This document shows positions 12,036-15,923 of a stretch of 15,923 nt of DNA, one piece after another; position 1 is the first letter of the stretch, and the number at the start of each line of letters is the position of its first letter. The translations under genes and the position numbers were made by a program. Origin of the DNA: Belnapia sp. (GTDB lineage Bacteria > Pseudomonadota > Alphaproteobacteria > Acetobacterales > Acetobacteraceae); assembly GCA_028291445.1 (NCBI GenBank), contig JAQGIA010000685.1, forward strand, positions 1 through 15,923. Reading direction: 5' to 3'. Below the pieces are notes generated by a model, which was given only the letters and a program-made list of their open reading frames with translations, was not told the DNA's origin and did no database searches.

Positions 12036-14275
12036 ACGTCCTCGCGAACAAATGGATCGGCCAGCGCACCATCCGGCCCGATGGCGCCGACAAGGTCACC
12101 GGCCGGGCGGCCTATGCCGCCGATACCACCATGCCCGGCATGATCTGGGGCCGCATCCTGCGCAGCCCGCATGCGCATGCCCGGATCAAATCGATCGATA
12201 CCTCCAAGGCGGCGGCGCTGCCGGGCGTAAAAGCGGTGATGACGGCCAAGGACATGGTCGAATTCCCGCTCGACAAATCGGTCATGCTCGGCATCCAGGA
12301 CATGCGCTGGATGGCACGCAACGTGATGGCGACCGACAAGGTGCTGTTCGCCGGCCATCCGGTGGCGGCCGTCGCCGCCATTTCGGAAAGCGTCGCGGCG
12401 GAAGCGCTCAAGCTGATCGAGGTGGACTACGAGGTGCTGCCCTGGGTCATCGACGTCGAGGCGGCGATCCGGCCCGATGCACCCATCCTGCATGACCACA
12501 TCCAATTCGAGGGCAAGCCGTCCAATATCGCCAGCAAGCTCGAGCACCGGCTGGGCGATATCGATGCCGGCTTCGCCGAAGCCGATGTGATCGTTGAGCG
12601 CAGCTTCCGCACCGCGGCGGTACACCAGGGCTACATCGAGCCGCATGCCTGCCTCGTCAGCGTCTCGCCCGATGGCAAGGCGACCGTCTGGAGTTCGAGC
12701 CAGGGGCAGTTCATGGTGCGCGCCATGTGCGCCCACCTGACCGGCCTGGCGCAGAACGACATCCGCGCCATCCCGGCCGAGATCGGCGGCGGCTTCGGCG
12801 GCAAGACCATCATCTACCTGGAACCGGTCGCGCTGGTGCTGGCGAAGCTGTCGGGCCGCCCGGTCAAGCTGGCGATGACCCGCGAGGAGGTGTTCCGTGC
12901 CTCGGGCCCGACCTCGGGTTCCTACAGCACGGTCAAGATCGGCGCCAAGAAGGATGGGCGGATCGTCGCGGCGAAGGGCACCTATTACTTGCAGGCCGGC
13001 TGCCTGCCCGGCTCGCCGATCCGTGGCGCGGCCGGCTGCGCCTTCGCGCCCTATGACATCCCGAACGTGCATTCCATCGGCTTCGATGTCGTCTCCAACC
13101 GCTCGAAAGTCGCGGCCTACCGGGCACCGGGCGCACCGATCGGCGCCTATGCCGCCGAATGCGTGCTGGACGAGGTGGCCGAGGCGCTGAAGCTGGACCC
13201 GCTGCAATTCCGGCTGCTCAATGCGGCGAAGCAGGGGACCAAGGCGGCGCATGGCCCGGTGTTTCCGCGCATCGGCTTCGAGGAGACCCTGCGGGCGGCG
13301 ATCGAGCATCCGCATTACGCGGCGCCGCTCGGCCCCAACCAGGGGCGCGGCGTCGCCAGCGGCTTCTGGTTCAACGCCGGCGGCGAGTCGAGCGCCCAGG
13401 TCAACATCGCCGAGGACGGCACCGTCGTGGTGGTCACCGGCCATCCGGACGTCGGCGGCTCACGCGCCTCGACCGCCAATATCACCGCCGAGCTGCTGGG
13501 GATCGACTACAACAAGGTCTCCGTCATGATCGGCGATACGAACATGATCGGCTTCAGCAACCTGACCGGTGGCAGCCGGGTGACCTATGCCTCGGCGATG
13601 GTGGTGACGCAGTCGACCGAGAAGGTGATCACCACGCTGCGCGAGCGGGCGGCGAAGATCTGGAAGATCGACCCCGAGGCGGTCACCTGGGAAGATGGCG
13701 AGGCGCGCCCCGCCGGTGCCAATGCAGGGCAATTCCCGCCGCTGACCCTGGCGCAGATCGCTGCCAGGGCGACCGAGACCGGCGGCCCGATCGGCGCCGG
13801 CGTCCAGCTCAACACCACCGGCGCCGAGGGCGGCTTCGCCACGCATATCTGCGATGTCGAGGTGGACCCCGAGCTCGGGATCGTGCGGGTGCTGCGCTAC
13901 ACCTCGTTCCAGGACGTCGGCCGCGCCATCCATCCGGCCTATGTCGAGGGCCAGATGCAGGGCGGCGTGGCGCAGGGCATCGGCTGGGCGCTGAGCGAGG
14001 AATACATCTACGACAAGCAGGGCCGGGTGGATAACCCCGGCTTCCTCGACTACCGGATGCCGGTCTGCTCGGACCTGCCGATGCTCGACACCGTCATCAT
14101 CGAGGTGCCGAACCCGAAGCATCCGCAGGGGGTCCGCGGCGTCGGCGAAGTGCCGCTGGTGCCGCCGCTCGCCGCGGTGGCGAATGCAGTCTACCACGCG
14201 CTGGGACACCGCTTCTACAGCCTGCCCATGTCGCCGCCGCGGGTGCTGGCGGTACTGGACTCGGCCGGGGCGTAA
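12032..14275 (+). CDS. Xanthine dehydrogenase-family molybdopterin-binding (large) subunit, CoxL-like
   Basis: A 747-aa catalytic subunit that binds the molybdenum cofactor and hydroxylates a substrate carbon with water-derived oxygen. Features are the N-terminal a/b hammerhead domain (GRILRSPHAHARI, 40-52), the GGGFGGK cofactor motif (252-258), AYRAPGAP at the active-site loop (362-369) and the catalytic glutamate in RGVGEVP (Glu706). Length is normal for the family. At the loop, form I CO dehydrogenase has AYxCSFR and form II has AYRGAGR. Neither is present, and there is no selenation/Cu-site cysteine, so CO oxidation is unlikely and the true substrate (aldehyde, aromatic or N-heterocycle) is unknown. 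Start is set by the ATGA overlap with the small subunit. No cofactor-maturation gene (XdhC/CoxD-type) lies nearby in the window. A strong hairpin follows the stop. Confidence 0.93.
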   Translation: MNVLANKWIGQRTIRPDGADKVTGRAAYAADTTMPGMIWGRILRSPHAHARIKSIDTSKAAALPGVKAVMTAKDMVEFPLDKSVMLGIQDMRWMARNVMATDKVLFAGHPVAAVAAISESVAAEALKLIEVDYEVLPWVIDVEAAIRPDAPILHDHIQFEGKPSNIASKLEHRLGDIDAGFAEADVIVERSFRTAAVHQGYIEPHACLVSVSPDGKATVWSSSQGQFMVRAMCAHLTGLAQNDIRAIPAEIGGGFGGKTIIYLEPVALVLAKLSGRPVKLAMTREEVFRASGPTSGSYSTVKIGAKKDGRIVAAKGTYYLQAGCLPGSPIRGAAGCAFAPYDIPNVHSIGFDVVSNRSKVAAYRAPGAPIGAYAAECVLDEVAEALKLDPLQFRLLNAAKQGTKAAHGPVFPRIGFEETLRAAIEHPHYAAPLGPNQGRGVASGFWFNAGGESSAQVNIAEDGTVVVVTGHPDVGGSRASTANITAELLGIDYNKVSVMIGDTNMIGFSNLTGGSRVTYASAMVVTQSTEKVITTLRERAAKIWKIDPEAVTWEDGEARPAGANAGQFPPLTLAQIAARATETGGPIGAGVQLNTTGAEGGFATHICDVEVDPELGIVRVLRYTSFQDVGRAIHPAYVEGQMQGGVAQGIGWALSEEYIYDKQGRVDNPGFLDYRMPVCSDLPMLDTVIIEVPNPKHPQGVRGVGEVPLVPPLAAVANAVYHALGHRFYSLPMSPPRVLAVLDSAGA

Positions 14276-14282
14276 CACCGGC

Positions 14283-14311
14283 CGCCGCGCCGCCCTCCAG
14301 GCGGCGCGGCG
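14283..14311 (+). terminator. GC-rich hairpin after the molybdenum hydroxylase operon
   Basis: Twelve perfectly paired bases on each side (14283-14294 and 14300-14311) enclose a CTCCA loop, starting 8 bp after the large-subunit stop. Only TT follows, so it is a strong hairpin without a classical U-tract, common at ends of operons in GC-rich genomes. Confidence 0.6.
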
Positions 14312-14410
14312 TTGACGATGCGTTGAAACATCGAGGACGTGACTGCGGTCGGCGAATTTTTGCGTATCCTGTGCGGGTTGCTTTCGTGACCCGTAAGGAG
14401 ACCAAGGCTG

Positions 14411-15268
14411 GTGAACCAAATCGCGCCGCAGCGCACTTCGATGGCGCAAGAAACTGGGTTCGACGCCGTCGTCGGCCGCATGGCGCCGGTAGCGCAGTTG
14501 CAAGCCAGGCAGCAGCAGTTGCGGGAAAGCTACCTGGCGGCGCAGCCCTATCCGCACCTCGTGCTCGACGGCCTGTTCGACCCCGATATCCTGGATCGCC
14601 TGGGCGAAGGGTTTCCCGGACGTGGACAGCGCGACTGGCTGTCCTACGACACGGCCAACGAAGTCAAGCAGACGTCGCGCGGCCTGATCGACCTCGACGC
14701 CTTCTCCCAGGCCTTCCTGTGGCAGATGTGCAGCAAGCCGATGATGGATGTGCTGCGCGCCATCACGGACATCCCCAACATCTGCGTCGATCCGCTGTTC
14801 CACGGCGGCGGGCTGCACGAATCCTTCCGCGGCGGTTGGCTCAACCTGCATGCCGACTGGACCCAGCATCCGGTCCTGCCGCTGACCCGCCAGTTGAACC
14901 TCATCGTCTATCTCAACCGGGACTGGGACCCGGCCTGGGGCGGTGCGCTGGAACTCTGGACACCCGGCGCCAAGGAATGCGGTGCGCGGGTCGAGCCTCT
15001 GTTCAACCGGGCGGTGCTGTTCCCGACGACGGCGGAGACGCTGCACGGCTTTCCCGAGCCGATGACCTGCCCGGCGAACCGGTCGCGCCGCTCGGCGTCG
15101 CTGTTCTTCTGGAGCCCGGACGAAGGGGCCATCAAGCAGGGCGCGCCGATCAGCTTCCTGCCCGGCACGCGCAGCACCAAGGCACGCGCCTTCCTGCGTT
15201 CGCTGGTGCCGCCCGCCGCCTTCGCGGCCCGCGATGGTCTGCGGGCCATGCTGCGGGGCGGTCGCTGA
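14411..15268 (+). CDS. 2-oxoglutarate/Fe(II)-dependent oxygenase (prolyl-hydroxylase-like)
   Basis: A 285-aa soluble dioxygenase of the 2OG-FeII_Oxy_3 type, which hydroxylates a protein side chain or small molecule using O2 and 2-oxoglutarate. The double-stranded beta-helix motifs are visible: LNLHADW gives His147 and Asp149, GGALELW follows, ETLHGFPEP gives the distal iron ligand His212, and RRSASLFFW supplies the 2OG-binding arginine (226 or 227). The GTG at 14411 is chosen because AAGGAG lies ten bases upstream; ATG 14441 is an alternative. It stands alone downstream of a terminator-like hairpin. It is convergent with a C-methyltransferase-type gene 6 bp away, which suggests a tailoring function near the surface-sugar region, but the substrate is not evident. 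Confidence 0.88.
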   Translation: MNQIAPQRTSMAQETGFDAVVGRMAPVAQLQARQQQLRESYLAAQPYPHLVLDGLFDPDILDRLGEGFPGRGQRDWLSYDTANEVKQTSRGLIDLDAFSQAFLWQMCSKPMMDVLRAITDIPNICVDPLFHGGGLHESFRGGWLNLHADWTQHPVLPLTRQLNLIVYLNRDWDPAWGGALELWTPGAKECGARVEPLFNRAVLFPTTAETLHGFPEPMTCPANRSRRSASLFFWSPDEGAIKQGAPISFLPGTRSTKARAFLRSLVPPAAFAARDGLRAMLRGGR

Positions 15269-15287
15269 GCCTCGTCAGAGGCTCAGC
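15264..15287. terminator. Perfect inverted repeat over two convergent stop codons
   Basis: GCTGAGCCTC (15264-15273) and GAGGCTCAGC (15278-15287) pair perfectly around GTCA. The plus-strand stop lies in the left arm and the minus-strand stop covers the loop. It is symmetrical and so can act in both directions as a bidirectional terminator, although U-tracts are weak on both sides. Confidence 0.6.
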
Positions 15288-15923
15288 AATTCCGGATCGA
15301 GGCCCAGCCCGGCGAGCTGGGCCGCGACTTCCGCGCGGTACACCGCATTCATCACGATGACCGTTGCCGGTTGCAGCGCGACCAGCGCCTCGGGCGCCAC
15401 GATCGGATGGCCGGTTCCGACCATGTAGTGGCCCTGGCGATGCGGATTGATGTCGACCACATGCGACACGCCATCGCCCTCGCCGAGCGCCCCGAGGAAG
15501 GTCACGCCTTTCGAGCCCGAGCCCCAAAGCACCACGCGCTTGCACGCGGCCTGCCGCGCCCGGACAAGTTGCCGCCAGCCGGCGACGCGCTCGGCATGGA
15601 TCGCGCCGAAGCGCTGCACCATGGCGCGCAGGCGGGCAATCTCGTCCGCATCCACGCCGGCGGAGCGGGTGCCGGTAAACCGCGCCAGCATGGTCAGGTA
15701 CTGGCCGGCATATTCGCGCGAGACCGCTTCCACCGCAAAGCCGTGCCGGGCGAACAACCCGACCAGCGACGCTTCGGTGAAGTAGTTGCAGTGTTCGTAA
15801 TAGATGTCCTCGAAGGCCCCTTCGCTGAAGATGCGCTCGCAATCCGGGATCTGGATGAATAGCTGCATGCCGGGTGGCGAGTTGCGCGCGACCTTGGCGG
15901 TCAGCCCGGCGAAATGCCCGGCA
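15275..15923 (-). CDS. SAM-dependent C-methyltransferase-family protein, C-terminal part
   Basis: The C-terminal about 215 residues of a protein whose start lies beyond the right edge; the frame is still open at 15923. The segment leading to QLFIQIPDCERI and FEDIYYEHCNYFTEASLVGLFARHGF is the late part of a class I SAM methyltransferase domain, with the EHCNYF block typical of the NDP-sugar C-methyltransferase group. Near the C-terminus VVLWGSGSKGVTFLGALG and VVDINPHRQGHYMVGTGHPIV match the nucleotide-binding-like C-terminal domain (PF08484 type). Such proteins methylate deoxysugars or act in antibiotic and O-antigen sugar pathways. The SAM-binding loop itself is off-window. Terminates in the same inverted repeat as the convergent oxygenase gene. 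Confidence 0.82.
   Translation of the reverse strand, partial: AGHFAGLTAKVARNSPPGMQLFIQIPDCERIFSEGAFEDIYYEHCNYFTEASLVGLFARHGFAVEAVSREYAGQYLTMLARFTGTRSAGVDADEIARLRAMVQRFGAIHAERVAGWRQLVRARQAACKRVVLWGSGSKGVTFLGALGEGDGVSHVVDINPHRQGHYMVGTGHPIVAPEALVALQPATVIVMNAVYRAEVAAQLAGLGLDPELLSL

Noticed and set aside
12032..14275. Annotation as genuine aerobic CO dehydrogenase
   Set aside because: Neither the form I (AYxCSFR) nor form II (AYRGAGR) loop is present, so only the broader family is claimed.
13460..15046. 528-codon minus-strand frame across the large subunit and oxygenase
   Set aside because: Spans two well-supported plus-strand genes and a terminator, with low-complexity arginine/histidine-rich product.

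Overview
The window is a GC-rich chromosomal segment. Its strong G/C third-position preference and gene families (an ExoY/ExoA-type exopolysaccharide pair, type I-secreted RTX proteins, and a coxMSL-ordered molybdenum hydroxylase) suggest an alphaproteobacterium. A Rhodospirillales/Acetobacteraceae-like organism is my best guess, but nothing here fixes the genus.

Left part (1-5443, mostly + strand) is a polysaccharide surface region. It begins with the tail of a HAD-type hydrolase. A GT-A glycosyltransferase with a methyltransferase-like N-terminal piece overlaps it, and a Wzx-type flippase overlaps that in turn by ATGA. A small uncharacterised protein lies tail-to-tail with the flippase. A 551-bp gene-free stretch follows, containing a sharply AT-rich island (about 3190-3420). 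It leads into an ExoY-like initiating sugar-phosphate transferase and an ExoA-like membrane-anchored GT2. No polymerase (Wzy), Wza/Wzc export protein or T1SS gene lies in the window, so the locus is only partly seen.

Middle (5469-8784, - strand): a 913-aa secreted-type glycoside hydrolase with a GH26-like catalytic domain and three tandem RTX/calcium-binding modules of about 190 residues, convergent with the ExoA-like gene. Its position suggests it cuts or remodels exopolysaccharide (inference). Upstream is a gene-poor stretch with what looks like a frameshifted small lipoprotein gene.

Right part (8785-14311): a Baeyer-Villiger-type flavin monooxygenase (- strand) is divergent from a three-gene operon for a xanthine dehydrogenase/CO dehydrogenase-family molybdoenzyme in the order FAD subunit, 2Fe-2S subunit, Mo subunit. 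The Mo subunit carries AYRAPGAP at its active-site loop, which is neither CO dehydrogenase signature, so the substrate is unknown. The divergent intergenic region has a 27-bp tandem repeat ending in a perfect hairpin. A strong GC hairpin follows the operon.

Right end (14411-15923): a 2-oxoglutarate/Fe(II) oxygenase convergent with the C-terminal part of a C-methyltransferase-type SAM methyltransferase. A perfect 10-bp inverted repeat spans both stop codons and probably acts as a bidirectional terminator.

No tRNA, rRNA, CRISPR array, insertion sequence or phage gene was recognised.
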